Origin: Streptomyces shenzhenensis
GTDB taxonomy: Bacteria > Actinomycetota > Actinomycetes > Streptomycetales > Streptomycetaceae
Reading direction: 5' to 3'
DNA: 64,000 bases
NCBI RefSeq assembly: GCF_021462265.1
Contig: NZ_JAJONF010000042.1
Location: 1 to 64,000 of the forward strand
A program made the position numbers and the translations under genes. The first letter of the stretch is position 1. Every line of letters starts with the position of its first letter. This document shows positions 49,668 to 58,192 of this stretch, piece by piece. Under the pieces are notes generated by a model. That model was not told where the DNA came from, did not search any database, and was given only the letters and a program-made list of their open reading frames with translations.

Positions 49668-49955
49668 ATGTCCTCTGAACGCGGTGCCAATCAGGCCGGT
49701 AGGGTCGTCGCGATCGTCGCCGACATCATGGCCCTCATCCTGGGCCTGTGGATCCTGATGTATCTGCTGGACGCGAACCGGGCGAACAGCCTGGTCCAGT
49801 TCGTCCACGACGCGGCCAGCTGGCTCGCCGGCTGGTCACACGACCTGTTCACGTTCGACAAGGCATGGGCGAGGGTGGTGGCAGGGTACGGCCTGGCAGC
49901 GGTCGTCTACCTGTTCGTCGGCCACGCGATAGCCAATCGCATGCACCGCCACTGA
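49668..49955 (+). CDS. Small two-helix membrane protein
   Basis: 95 aa. Two transmembrane segments: VVAIVADIMALILGLWILMYLL (about 13-34) and VVAGYGLAAVVYLFVGHAI (about 69-88). The segment between is amphipathic with several Trp. No recognisable family. It is divergent from the lipoprotein gene. Confidence 0.72.
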   Translation: MSSERGANQAGRVVAIVADIMALILGLWILMYLLDANRANSLVQFVHDAASWLAGWSHDLFTFDKAWARVVAGYGLAAVVYLFVGHAIANRMHRH

Positions 49956-49973
49956 AAACCCCGGTCAGTGCAA

Positions 49974-50043
49974 CGCCCCCGAAGGGGCGCGGGGCTCTGT
50001 CGACATGCGGCTCCGCCGCGTGGGCGCGATCAACCACGACGGC
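49974..50043 (+). repeat. REP-like Streptomyces intergenic repeat
   Basis: GCCCCCGAAGGGGCGCGGGG followed by TGCGGCTCCGCCGCGTGGGCGCGA. It shares its core with 27648-27713. It lies in the gap after the small membrane protein gene and may act as a terminator. Confidence 0.65.
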
Positions 50044-50076
50044 CGCACCCGCCGTAGCACAGCTCCCCCCGCCCCA

Positions 50077-51147
50077 CTAGGCGCAACAATCCACCTCAAG
50101 CCCAGAAGGAAGCTGCCCGCCCCCGAAAACGGCGCAGGTCGCGTCATGCCCTCCGAGCGCGGCCACGGCCAGCACCAACGAACCCGCCGTCCACGTCGTG
50201 AGCTCCCGCGGCCACACCGCGTCGTCCTCGTAGACGTACCCCGTCCAGTACAGCCCCGACTCCGCGTCCCGCAGATGCCGGATGGACTGGAGGATCTCCA
50301 GTGCCCGGTCGGACTCCCCCACCGCCCAGAGCGCCAGCGCCAGTTCGGCGGACTCCCCGCCCGTCACCCACGGATTGGGCACGACGCACCGCACCCCCAA
50401 CCCCGGCACGACGAACCGCTCCCAGTCCTTCGCGATCCGCACGCCCGCCTCCGCACCGGTCAGCACCCCGCCCAGCACCGGGTAGTACCAGTCCATCGAG
50501 TACCGGTCCTTGTCCAGGAACCGCTCCGGGTGCCGCCGTATCGCGTGCCGCAGCGCGCCCACCGCCAACTCCCAGTCCGGCTGCGGCTCTTCCCGCTGCT
50601 CGGCAATGGCGAGCGCACAGCGCAGCGCATGGTGGATCGACGAACTCCCGGTCAGCAGCGCGTCGTCGGTAGCCGTGCCGTCGTCCTCGCGCCGCCAGCC
50701 GATCTCGCCGCCCGGCCGCTGCAGCCGCAGCACCCACTCGACGGCCGCGTAGACGGCGGGCCACATCCGGTCGAGGAACGTGTCGTCGCCGGTGGACAGG
50801 TAGTGGTGCCAGACGCCGACGGCGATGTACGCGACGAAGTTGGACTCACGGGCGTGGTCGGTGACCTCGTCGTGCGCGCCGTCGGCGTACGCCGCGTACC
50901 AGGAGCCGTCATCGTTCTGGTGCCGGGCGAGCCAGTTGTACGCCCGCTCGGCGGCCTCGTGCTCCCCGGCCGCGTCCAGCGCCATCGCGGCCTCGGTGTG
51001 GTCCCAGGGGTCGAGGTGGTGCCCTCTGAACCACGGGATCGCGCCGTCCTCCCGCTGCACGGCGAGGATGCCGCGGACGGTCGCGGCGGCCTGCTCGGCG
51101 GTGAGGACCCCGGGCAGGACGAGGTGTTCTGTCCGGGGGGTGGTCAC
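50077..51147 (-). CDS. Alpha/alpha-barrel protein, prenyltransferase/glycosidase-like
   Basis: 356 aa from GTG overlapping the methyltransferase stop (GTGA). Repeated inner helices carry VQREDGAIPWF, HQNDDGSWYAAY, LQRPGGEIGW and AESGLYWTGY. This is the QxxDGxW style of prenyltransferase/squalene-cyclase-like or six-hairpin toroids. The DxDD cyclase motif is absent, so it is not a canonical terpene cyclase. It is the third gene of a glycosyltransferase-methyltransferase operon and may act on a glycosylated or lipid product. Confidence 0.75.
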   Translation of the reverse strand: MTTPRTEHLVLPGVLTAEQAAATVRGILAVQREDGAIPWFRGHHLDPWDHTEAAMALDAAGEHEAAERAYNWLARHQNDDGSWYAAYADGAHDEVTDHARESNFVAYIAVGVWHHYLSTGDDTFLDRMWPAVYAAVEWVLRLQRPGGEIGWRREDDGTATDDALLTGSSSIHHALRCALAIAEQREEPQPDWELAVGALRHAIRRHPERFLDKDRYSMDWYYPVLGGVLTGAEAGVRIAKDWERFVVPGLGVRCVVPNPWVTGGESAELALALWAVGESDRALEILQSIRHLRDAESGLYWTGYVYEDDAVWPRELTTWTAGSLVLAVAALGGHDATCAVFGGGQLPSGLEVDCCA

Positions 51148-51914
51148 TTGGCGGCCGCCTCGGCGTCGGACGCGGTCCTGGCGCCGGCCTCGGTCCGGGG
51201 CAGGTGCGGCTTGGTGGCGTACACCACGAGGCTCTTGCCCATGACCGGGTTCAGCGCCTGCTCGGCGACCCGTGTGGCCAGCGGCTTCTTCATGATGTCC
51301 CAGACCAGCAGCTTGTGGTACGCCCGCACCGGCAGCGCCTTGTCGTTGTCGACGCCGAACGCGCACTTCAGCCACCAGTACGGCGAGTGCAGCGCGTGGG
51401 CGTGGTGGGAGCCGTAGGGCCGCAGACCGGCCTCCTTGATCTTCCCGACCAGTTCGTCGGCCTTGTAGATGCGGATGTGGCCGCCCTCGACCTCGTGGTA
51501 GGCGTCGGAGAGCGCCCAGCAGACCTTCTCCGGGCCGTAGCGGGGCACGGTGACGGCGATCCGGCCGCCGGGCTTCAGCACCCGGACCATCTCGGCGAGC
51601 ACCCCCTTGTCGTCGGGTATGTGCTCCATCACCTCGGAGATGATGACGACGTCGAACGACTCGTCGGGGAAGGGGAGGGCCAGCGCGTCGCCCTCCATGG
51701 CGGTCGCGGTCGCGCCCGCCGGGGCCTCGCCGGCCTCCCTCATCGCCGCGAACCACTTGGCGACCTCGCGGATCTCCTCGCCGTTCTGGTCGAGGGCCAC
51801 GACCCGGGCGCCGCGCCGGTAGCACTCGAAGGCGTGCCGGCCGGCCCCGCAGCCGAGGTCCAGGACGCGGTCGCCCGGCGCGAGCGGGAACCGGGAGAAG
51901 TCGACGGTCAGCAC
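51144..51914 (-). CDS. Class I SAM-dependent methyltransferase
   Basis: 256 aa. Motif I is VLDLGCGAGRHAFECYRRGARVVALDQNG. The UbiE-like region is SFDVVIISEVMEHIPDDKGVLAEMVRVLKPGG. Its start overlaps the glycosyltransferase stop by 7 bp and its stop overlaps the next start, so all three genes are translationally coupled. Confidence 0.88.
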   Translation of the reverse strand: MLTVDFSRFPLAPGDRVLDLGCGAGRHAFECYRRGARVVALDQNGEEIREVAKWFAAMREAGEAPAGATATAMEGDALALPFPDESFDVVIISEVMEHIPDDKGVLAEMVRVLKPGGRIAVTVPRYGPEKVCWALSDAYHEVEGGHIRIYKADELVGKIKEAGLRPYGSHHAHALHSPYWWLKCAFGVDNDKALPVRAYHKLLVWDIMKKPLATRVAEQALNPVMGKSLVVYATKPHLPRTEAGARTASDAEAAAK

Positions 51915-53308
51915 GTGGCCCTGCTTTCACTCTCGTGACGAACACCAGCTGAGGCCGCGGTACGGCCGGGGTCGCGGGGCGCGGGGCGGGCTGGTACGGC
52001 CTCGCCCGCAGAGCGGGCGATCGCCTCGCGGTAGTGGGCCACGGTGCCCTCCGCGGCGCGCGCCCAGGTGTAGTGGCGCAGCACCCGCTCACGGCCCGCC
52101 CGGCCGAGCCGCAGCCTGAGGCCGGCGTCGCCCAGCAGGCGGCCGAGTCCGGCGGCCAGCGCGCCCGCGTCGCCGGGCGGTACGGCCAGGCAGGTCTCGC
52201 CGTCGCGCCCGGCGACCTCGGGGATCGCGCCGCCGGTCGTCGCGACCAGCGGGGTGCCGGTCGCCATGGCCTCGGCGGCGGGCAGCGAGAAGCCCTCGTA
52301 GAGCGACGGCACGCAGGCGACCTCGGCGGACCGGACCAGGTCGACGAGTTCGGCGTCGGAGATGCCCTTGACGAACTCGACGGCGCCGTGGAGGCCGTAG
52401 CGCTCCACGGCCTGCGCGACGGGCCCCTCGGTGGGCCGCTTGCCGACGACGACGAGGTGGGCGGCCGGGTGCTCGGTCCGTACCTTGGCGAGGGCCTCGA
52501 CGAGGAAGACGAGCCCCTTGAGCGGGACGTCCGCGCTGGAGGTGGTGACGATCCGGCCGGGCACCTGGGGGACGGCGGGATTCGGCGCGAAGAGGTCGGT
52601 GTCGGCGCCGATGTGGACGACGTGGACGCGGTCCTCGCGTACGCCGAGGTGGTCGACGATCTCCTGGCGTGAGGTGCCGGAGACGGTGAGCACCGAGGGC
52701 AGCCGGCGGGCGACCCGCTTCTGCATCCGGGTGAAGGCGTACCAGCGCCGCACGGAGTACCGCCGTTTCCATCCCTCGGCGGCGTCCAGCTCCAACTGCC
52801 GGTCGACGGTGATGGGATGGTGGATGGTGGTGACGAGGGGGGCGCCGATGTCCCCCAACAGGCCGTATCCCAGAGTCTGGTTGTCGTGGACGACGTCGAA
52901 CTCCCCGGCGCGGGCGCGCAGATGGCGGCGGGCGCGCAGGGAGAAGGTCAGCGGTTCGGGGAAGCCGCCGGTCCACATGGTGGCCACTTCGAGGGCGTCG
53001 ACCCAGTCCCGGTACTCGTCCCGCCCGGGCGTCCGGAAGGGGTCCGGGGAGCGGTACAGATCGAGGCTGGGCAGCTCGGTGAGGGTGAGGCCCGGGTATC
53101 CCTCGTCGAGGACGGGGTACGGCTGCGAGCCGACGACCTCGACCCGGTGCCCGAGCCGGGCCAGCTCGCGCGACAGGTGGCGTACGTAGACACCCTGGCC
53201 GCCGCAGAACGGGTTCCCTTTATAGGTGAGGAGCGCGATGTCGAGCGGTCGCTCGCCGTCGGCGGCGGGTTCCTCGTCGGCACCCGCCCGACTGGCCTCA
53301 GCGGTCAC
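51908..53308 (-). CDS. GT4-family glycosyltransferase
   Basis: 466 aa. GT-B fold: N-terminal GNPFCGGQGVYVRHLSRELARLGH; C-terminal donor domain RIVTTSSADVPLKGLVFLVEAL, VEFVKGISDAELVDLVRSAEVACVPSLYEGFSLPAAEAMATGTPLVAT with the EGFSLPxxE motif. Retaining glycosyltransferase; acceptor unknown. It leads a three-gene operon divergent from the KstR-like gene, with one KstR box in between. Confidence 0.9.
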   Translation of the reverse strand: MTAEASRAGADEEPAADGERPLDIALLTYKGNPFCGGQGVYVRHLSRELARLGHRVEVVGSQPYPVLDEGYPGLTLTELPSLDLYRSPDPFRTPGRDEYRDWVDALEVATMWTGGFPEPLTFSLRARRHLRARAGEFDVVHDNQTLGYGLLGDIGAPLVTTIHHPITVDRQLELDAAEGWKRRYSVRRWYAFTRMQKRVARRLPSVLTVSGTSRQEIVDHLGVREDRVHVVHIGADTDLFAPNPAVPQVPGRIVTTSSADVPLKGLVFLVEALAKVRTEHPAAHLVVVGKRPTEGPVAQAVERYGLHGAVEFVKGISDAELVDLVRSAEVACVPSLYEGFSLPAAEAMATGTPLVATTGGAIPEVAGRDGETCLAVPPGDAGALAAGLGRLLGDAGLRLRLGRAGRERVLRHYTWARAAEGTVAHYREAIARSAGEAVPARPAPRDPGRTAASAGVRHESESRATC

Positions 53309-53362
53309 TCCGGGCCCCCTTCTCCCTGCACTTTCCCGTGAGGTTACGCCGGGACGCTAATC

Positions 53363-53376
53363 TAGAACAAGTTTCA
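53363..53376. promoter_or_regulatory. KstR-like operator between kstR-like and GT operons
   Basis: TAGAACAAGTTTCA, preceded by C (CTAG). It lies 55 bp from the glycosyltransferase start and 153 bp from the TetR start, and could serve autoregulation and control of both directions. Confidence 0.7.
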
Positions 53377-53528
53377 GACTTGATCGTCCAAGAGGCTCTG
53401 AATCTACCGGCAGGTAGGGGCCGAGTGAGCAGTGCATCGGGTGATTCGCGCCACGGCGCGAACCCCTGCCATGCTGTCTGATCACTCGCCCTGAGCACTG
53501 CCCTCACCGACTGTCACGGACGGGACCC

Positions 53529-54158
53529 ATGCCTGCGGAAGCAAAGGTGGACATCGGCGCCAGATCGGCCACCCCGCCGCTCACCGAGCGGCAGGAAGCC
53601 CGGCGCCGCCGGATCCTGCACGCGAGCGCCCAGCTGGCCAGCCGGGGCGGTTTCGACGCGGTGCAGATGCGCGAGGTGGCCGAGTCCTCCCAGGTGGCCC
53701 TGGGCACCCTGTACCGGTACTTCCCGTCCAAGGTGCATCTGCTGGTGGCGACCATGCAGGACCAGCTGCAGCACATGCACGGCACACTCCGCAAGAAGCC
53801 GCCGGCGGGCGAGACGGCCTCCGAGCGGGTCGCCGAGACGCTCATGCGGGCCTTCCGCGCGCTCCAGCGGGAGCCGCACCTGGCCGACGCGATGGTCAGG
53901 GCCCTCACCTTCGCCGACCGCAGCGTCTCCCCCGAGGTGGACCAGGTCTCCCGGCAGACGACGGCGATCATCCTGGACGCGATGGGCCTGACCGACCCCA
54001 CCCCCGCCCAGCTGTCGGCCGTCCGGGTGATCGAGCACACCTGGCACTCGGCCCTGATCACCTGGCTCTCGGGCCGCGCCTCCATCGCCCAGGTGAAGAT
54101 CGACATCGAGACGGTGTGCCGTCTGATCGACCTGACGGAGCCGGACGGGAAGCCGTAG
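53529..54158 (+). CDS. kstR: TetR-family regulator, KstR-like
   Basis: 209 aa. The HTH region reads RRRRILHASAQLASRGGFDAVQMREVAESSQVALGTLYRYFPSKVHLLVATM, strikingly close to mycobacterial KstR (GGYEAVQMRAVADRADVAVGTLYRYFPSKVHLLVSAL, from memory). The C-terminus also aligns: ADAMVRALTFADRSVSPEVDQV, VRVIEHTWHSALITWLSGRAS. KstR represses cholesterol-catabolism genes and is released by a cholesterol-derived CoA thioester. Four KstR-like boxes in this window support the assignment. The effector in this organism is unknown. Confidence 0.85.
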   Translation: MPAEAKVDIGARSATPPLTERQEARRRRILHASAQLASRGGFDAVQMREVAESSQVALGTLYRYFPSKVHLLVATMQDQLQHMHGTLRKKPPAGETASERVAETLMRAFRALQREPHLADAMVRALTFADRSVSPEVDQVSRQTTAIILDAMGLTDPTPAQLSAVRVIEHTWHSALITWLSGRASIAQVKIDIETVCRLIDLTEPDGKP

Positions 54159-54207
54159 CGGCCCGGAACACGCGAGGAACCCCCGGAACACGCAAAGGAC
54201 CTACGAG

Positions 54208-54335
54208 ACGGGTTCCCTTCGCCGGTATTACCCGGATCAGGTGGTGGAGGTCGCCGTCCGGCCCAACTGCTGCCTTCCGGCCTCTCAGCCCGACCGTCGA
54301 CGTCGGCACTGGCGGATGCATCTGCGTCACGCCTG
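54208..54335 (-). ncRNA. TPP riboswitch (THI element), apparently without a target gene
   Basis: On the minus strand the thiamin-box core GGCTGAGAGG is followed ~45 nt later by ACCTGATCCGGGTAATACC and GGCGAAGGGAA, the diagnostic pyrophosphate-sensor half. P2 (CCGAC/GTCGG) precedes CTGAGA. The 5' edge is uncertain. Riboswitches of this class control thiamin synthesis or uptake genes, but downstream on this strand lies only the antisense of the KstR-like gene. It may be an orphan, or may regulate a 3' end or antisense RNA. Confidence 0.8.
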
Positions 54336-54557
54336 AGTCGGCTACTCCGCTCGGACTCCCTCACTCGCCCCGTAGGCCAATTCCAGGATAGAACGGGCAG
54401 AGCATATGGGAACCCCCCAATCAATGATTTTTTTGACTTTTCCCGGCACGGCCGCCTGGACCGCGGGAGGGCACCCCGGCCACCTGGCAGGACTCCGTGG
54501 CCGCCGGGGCGGAAACCGCCTGGCGAGGCACCCTTGCCCGAACGCAGAATCCACCCC

Positions 54558-55211
54558 ATGGCACTCATCCACCGCACCACCCTCAAGCCCACCAAGCTCG
54601 AACTCCTCGCCGGCTGGCTGCCCACCCGCCCCTGGTACCACGGCCCCGCCGCACCGGAGTTGGTGAAGGCCGGCGGGTTCCGGCTCGACGACCCGGCGGA
54701 CGAGGTCGGGATCGAGTTCATGATCGTCACCGCGGCCGCCGACGGCACGGAGGGCACCCGGGGCCCGGTGGCGTACCTCGTACCGCTCACCTATCGCGGC
54801 GCCCCGCTCGACGGCGCCGAACACGCGCTCGTGGGCACCGCGGAGCACGGCGTCCTCGGTACCCGCTGGGTCTACGACGGCTGCCACGACCCGGTCCTGA
54901 CCGCCGGGCTGCTCGCCCTGATCGAGGGCCGTACGCGGGCACAGGCGCAGAGCATCACCGACACCCCCGACCGGGAGGTCGCCCGCTCCTACGCCGGCGG
55001 GGGCCCCGTGCCCGGCCTCGGCGCCCCCGCCGACACCGACGAGAGCACCGAGTTCGCCGTACCGGACAGCGACCTGGTACTGCGGCTGCGGCGCGTACTG
55101 ACCCCCGGCCCGACCCCGCCCGAGGGCACGGTCGGGCACGTCACCGGAGCCTGGGACCAGCCGGACGGCACCCGCCCCCGCGCCGTCTTCGCGACCCTTC
55201 AGGCCCGGTAG
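54558..55211 (+). CDS. Maltokinase N-terminal cap-like protein
   Basis: 217 aa. MALIHRTTLKPTKLELLAGWLPTRPWY, FRLDDPADEVGIEFMIV, VAYLVPLTYRGAPLDGAE and GTRWVYDGCHDPVL match the N-terminal cap of mycobacterial/streptomycete maltokinase, here free-standing without a kinase domain. Such stand-alone caps occur in actinobacteria; function unknown. An upstream TTG at 54534 is an alternative start. Confidence 0.8.
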   Translation: MALIHRTTLKPTKLELLAGWLPTRPWYHGPAAPELVKAGGFRLDDPADEVGIEFMIVTAAADGTEGTRGPVAYLVPLTYRGAPLDGAEHALVGTAEHGVLGTRWVYDGCHDPVLTAGLLALIEGRTRAQAQSITDTPDREVARSYAGGGPVPGLGAPADTDESTEFAVPDSDLVLRLRRVLTPGPTPPEGTVGHVTGAWDQPDGTRPRAVFATLQAR

Positions 55212-55266
55212 GGCCTGAAGGGACCTGGTGCGAAAGTGCCGTCTGCCGCGCGGCCCGGCACGCCCT

Positions 55267-55456
55267 CTAGGGGCTGTCCGGCGGATCATGCCGCAGACGC
55301 GGGGGCCGGCACGCCCACCTGCGGCGTTGTCGTCGGTCGCCGACGCTCCGCGTCGACTCCCTCCTCCGCCTTGCAGTTGGACGCACCAGCCCCCGCTCAC
55401 CTCGGCCGACAGTCACCGTTGCTTTCCTGCGACTTGATCCGCCGGACAGCCCCTAG
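55267..55456. mobile_element. MITE-like element with perfect 22-bp inverted ends, copy 2
   Basis: 190 bp with perfect 22-bp terminal inverted repeats (55267-55288 and 55435-55456), both ending in CTAG. No transposase. It is related to 34688-34809. The CTAG end supplies the TAG stop of the ferredoxin gene, so it entered at or next to that stop. It was probably mobilised by an IS630/Tc1-type or similar CTAG-targeting transposase elsewhere; that is inference. Confidence 0.82.
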
Positions 55457-55686
55457 TCCTCCGGCGGGAACACCGGCTCCCCGCTGCCCAGCAGCGTGAT
55501 CGTGATCGCCTCCACCGGGCAGCTCTCCGCCGCGTCGAGGATCTTTCCGTTGGCGTCCGTCTCCGGGTCCACGGGATGGGACTGCATGGCGGAGTCGAGG
55601 CGGAAGGAGCCGGTGGCCCGGTGGACGCACTGGGCCGAGCCGATGCAGAGGGCACGGTCGACCTCGACGTGCCAGCGGTCACCCAT
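55453..55686 (-). CDS. [3Fe-4S]-type ferredoxin
   Basis: 77 aa. C14-IGSAQ-C20 and C56-P follow the single-cluster 3Fe-4S pattern, with Ala in place of the second cysteine, of actinobacterial P450-partner ferredoxins. It lies 9 bp after the aldehyde dehydrogenase and shares its operon. Electron donation to a P450 or other oxygenase is likely; no P450 is in the window. The stop codon lies within the MITE end, so the C-terminus may be altered. Confidence 0.88.
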   Translation of the reverse strand: MGDRWHVEVDRALCIGSAQCVHRATGSFRLDSAMQSHPVDPETDANGKILDAAESCPVEAITITLLGSGEPVFPPED

Positions 55687-55695
55687 GGCGGACTC

Positions 55696-57153
55696 TCATC
55701 CTTCCCAGCCGGCCGGCAGGTGGATCATCTTGTGCTCGAGGAACTCGCCGTACCCCTCCGGACCGAACTCCCGCCCCAGACCGGAGTTCTTGTAGCCGCC
55801 GAAGGGACCCAGCATGTCGAGGCTGAAGGTGTTCACCGAGTACGTCCCCGTACGGACCTGCCGCGCGATCTCGATGCCGTGTGCCACGTCCGCCGTCCAC
55901 ACGCTTCCGCTCAGCCCGTAGTCCGAGTCGTTCGCGATCTTCAGGGCCTCGGACTCGTCCCCGTAGGGAAGCAGGCAGATCACCGGGCCGAAGATCTCCT
56001 CGCGGGCGATCCGCATGGAGTTGTCGACGTCGCCGAAGAGGGTGGGTTCGACGTACCAGCCCTTGTCCAGACCCGCCGGCCGCCCGCCACCGGTGAGAAT
56101 CTTGGCGCCCTCCTCCTGGCCGATGCGGATGTAGTCCAGGTTCCGCTGCTGCTGGCGGCGTGCGACCAGCGGGCCCACCTGGGTGGCCGGGTCCAGCGGG
56201 TCGCCGACCTTCAGGGCGCTCGCCGCGCCCGCGAAGGCGTCGGCGAACTCGTCGTAGCGGGAGCGCGGGACGAGGATGCGGGTCTGGGCGACGCACGCCT
56301 GCCCGTTGTTCATCCAGGCCGCCGGCACGATGCCCGCGACGGCGGCGGCCACGTCCGCGTCCGGGAGCACGACGGCCGCCGACTTGCCGCCGAGTTCCAG
56401 GGTCACCCGGGTGAGGTTCTTCGCGGCGACCTCCATCACGCGCTTGCCGGCCGCGACCGAGCCGGTGAAGGAGACCTTGTCGACGCCCGGGTGGGCGACC
56501 AGGTACTCACTCACCTCACGGTCCGCGGGAAGGATGGAGAGCACCCCGTCCGGCAGCCCGGCCTCCTTCGTGATCTCCCCGAGGATGTACGCGTCCAGCG
56601 GCGACTCCGGGGACGGCTTCAGCACCACCGTGCAGCCGGTGAGCAGCGCCGGGGCCAGCTTGGCGGCGGCCACGAACTGGGGCACGTTCCAGGGCACCAC
56701 GGCCGCCACGACCCCGACCGGCTCCCGCCGTACCAGGATCTTCCCGAGCACCCCGTCGCGCGTCTGCTCGTACGTGAAGTCACGCGCGACCCTGATCGCC
56801 GCGTCCCAGACCATCATCGCGCCGAGCGCCTGCGCGAGGACGCTCCAGGAGTACGGCGAACCGTTCTCGGAGGAGATCACCCGGGCGATCTCCTCGTGCC
56901 GGACCGCGATCGCGTCCTTGATACGGGTGACGACCTCGATCCGCTCGTCGAGCGTCATTCGTGGCCAGGGCCCCTCGTCGAAGGCCCGCCGCGCCACCGC
57001 CACCGCCCGGTCCACGTCCTCCCGCGAGGCATGCGGCACCCGCCCGAAGACCTCCTCGGTGTGCGGAGAGACCACCTCGATGACGTCCTTGCCCAGGGGG
57101 TCGGTCAACTCCCCGCCGATGAACAGCTGTCCGTGTTCCAGGAACTCGGTCAT
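55696..57153 (-). CDS. NAD(P)-dependent aldehyde dehydrogenase
   Basis: 485 aa from the ATG at 57153 (AGGAAGGG upstream). ALDH superfamily: VVPWNVPQF, FTGSVAAGKRVM, general base E253 (TLELGGKSA) and nucleophile C287 (NNGQACVAQTRI). It forms an operon with the ferredoxin gene and has a KstR-like box 37 bp upstream. This suggests oxidation of an aldehyde from sterol or terpenoid side-chain degradation; the substrate is inferred. Confidence 0.9.
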   Translation of the reverse strand: MTEFLEHGQLFIGGELTDPLGKDVIEVVSPHTEEVFGRVPHASREDVDRAVAVARRAFDEGPWPRMTLDERIEVVTRIKDAIAVRHEEIARVISSENGSPYSWSVLAQALGAMMVWDAAIRVARDFTYEQTRDGVLGKILVRREPVGVVAAVVPWNVPQFVAAAKLAPALLTGCTVVLKPSPESPLDAYILGEITKEAGLPDGVLSILPADREVSEYLVAHPGVDKVSFTGSVAAGKRVMEVAAKNLTRVTLELGGKSAAVVLPDADVAAAVAGIVPAAWMNNGQACVAQTRILVPRSRYDEFADAFAGAASALKVGDPLDPATQVGPLVARRQQQRNLDYIRIGQEEGAKILTGGGRPAGLDKGWYVEPTLFGDVDNSMRIAREEIFGPVICLLPYGDESEALKIANDSDYGLSGSVWTADVAHGIEIARQVRTGTYSVNTFSLDMLGPFGGYKNSGLGREFGPEGYGEFLEHKMIHLPAGWEG

Positions 57154-57189
57154 GGCGCCCCGCCACCCTTCCTGACGATGTTTCAGAAC

Positions 57190-57203
57190 TGATACCAGTT
57201 CTA
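57190..57203 (-). promoter_or_regulatory. KstR-like operator, ALDH-ferredoxin operon
   Basis: On the minus strand TAGAACTGGTATCA, one base off the CTAGAACnnGTTTCA consensus. It forms part of a perfect dyad AGAACTG-ATAC-CAGTTCT. It is 37 bp upstream of the ALDH ATG. Confidence 0.62.
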
Positions 57204-57289
57204 GTTGAACTAAGCCAGGCATGGGACCGAATAGGCTCTCACCAGCATTTTTGGCGTCGCCGAGGGGACGCGCCCTCCGCCCCGGGGGC

Positions 57290-57832
57290 TCAGGCCTTCG
57301 AGGCCGGCCGCCACTCGTCGACGAGGAGTCCGAGCAGCACCTCGTCCAGGAACTCGCCCATCACCCAGGCCGAGGAGCGCAGCACGCCCTCGCGGACGAA
57401 GCCGTTGCGCTCGGCGGCGCACAGCATCGCGGTGTTGTCGGCCAGCGTCTCGATCTGCAGCCGCCGCAGGCCGCGCACGACGAAGCCGTAGTGGCACAGC
57501 ACCGCGACCACGTCGGTGCCGTGGCCCTTGCCGCGGGCGGACGGCAGCAGCCCCAGCCCGATGTGCGCGAAGCGGTTGTGGCTGTCGATGCCCCACAGCG
57601 TCGCGCCGCCGACCAGCGTGCCGCCCGCCAGCTCGACCACGGAGAACCTGACGCTGTCCTCCCCCTTGTGCTCCACCGTGAGCCGCGGGTCCTTCGACTC
57701 CGGCGAGACCGGCCGCCACGGCTCGCTGTCGGTCCGCGAACCGTAGACCACGTCGTCGTAGAGTTCGGCCCGCAGGACCGGGATGTCCTCCGCATGCCGG
57801 GCCCTGAGCCCGACCGTGTCGCCTCTCAGCAT
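57290..57832 (-). CDS. GNAT-family N-acetyltransferase
   Basis: 180 aa. The acetyl-CoA loop is LGLLPSARGKGHGTDVV and the C-terminal NTAMLCAAERNGFVREGVLR resembles RimJ/RimL-type ribosomal-protein or small-molecule acetyltransferases. Substrate unknown. Confidence 0.88.
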   Translation of the reverse strand: MLRGDTVGLRARHAEDIPVLRAELYDDVVYGSRTDSEPWRPVSPESKDPRLTVEHKGEDSVRFSVVELAGGTLVGGATLWGIDSHNRFAHIGLGLLPSARGKGHGTDVVAVLCHYGFVVRGLRRLQIETLADNTAMLCAAERNGFVREGVLRSSAWVMGEFLDEVLLGLLVDEWRPASKA

Positions 57833-58192
57833 GCGAGCTTCCTATCCGGTCGGTCCGGCCGGCGGCAAACCAATATGCGGACGCCTCGGCCGGGGCCCGA
57901 ACCGCCCGCCGGCGGCCGGCGCTGGGACACCGGCGCGGCCCGGCGGACAACCGGCTGCGGCCCGCGCGCACCCCTCCCGCCCGCCGCCGCGGCCATGACC
58001 CCGCCGGTCGCCGCCGTCATCGCGTACGCCCGGCCCACCGACCGCGGCGCCCTCCTCCAGCACGGCGGGCACGCCAGGTTCGCCCGGGGCATGCGGGACC
58101 TCCCCGTCGGCGGGCGCGGACCGGATGTCCGCCGCCACGGCCGGCAACAGGAACCGGAGGAGTTGCCACCGGACCCTGACCGCCCCCTATCT
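57833..58192. other. Intergenic region, no supported gene
   Basis: A GC-rich divergent spacer. Open frames here are low-complexity. The promoter for the MBL hydrolase and its palindromic operator lie at its right end. Confidence 0.4.

Noticed and set aside
53504..54191. Minus-strand frames downstream of the TPP riboswitch as its target gene
   Set aside because: They are antisense to the KstR-like gene, which has an unambiguous TetR fold. No thiamin-related motif is present.
56276..57175. Plus-strand frame opposite the aldehyde dehydrogenase
   Set aside because: Shadow of the ALDH gene, which has complete catalytic motifs on the minus strand.
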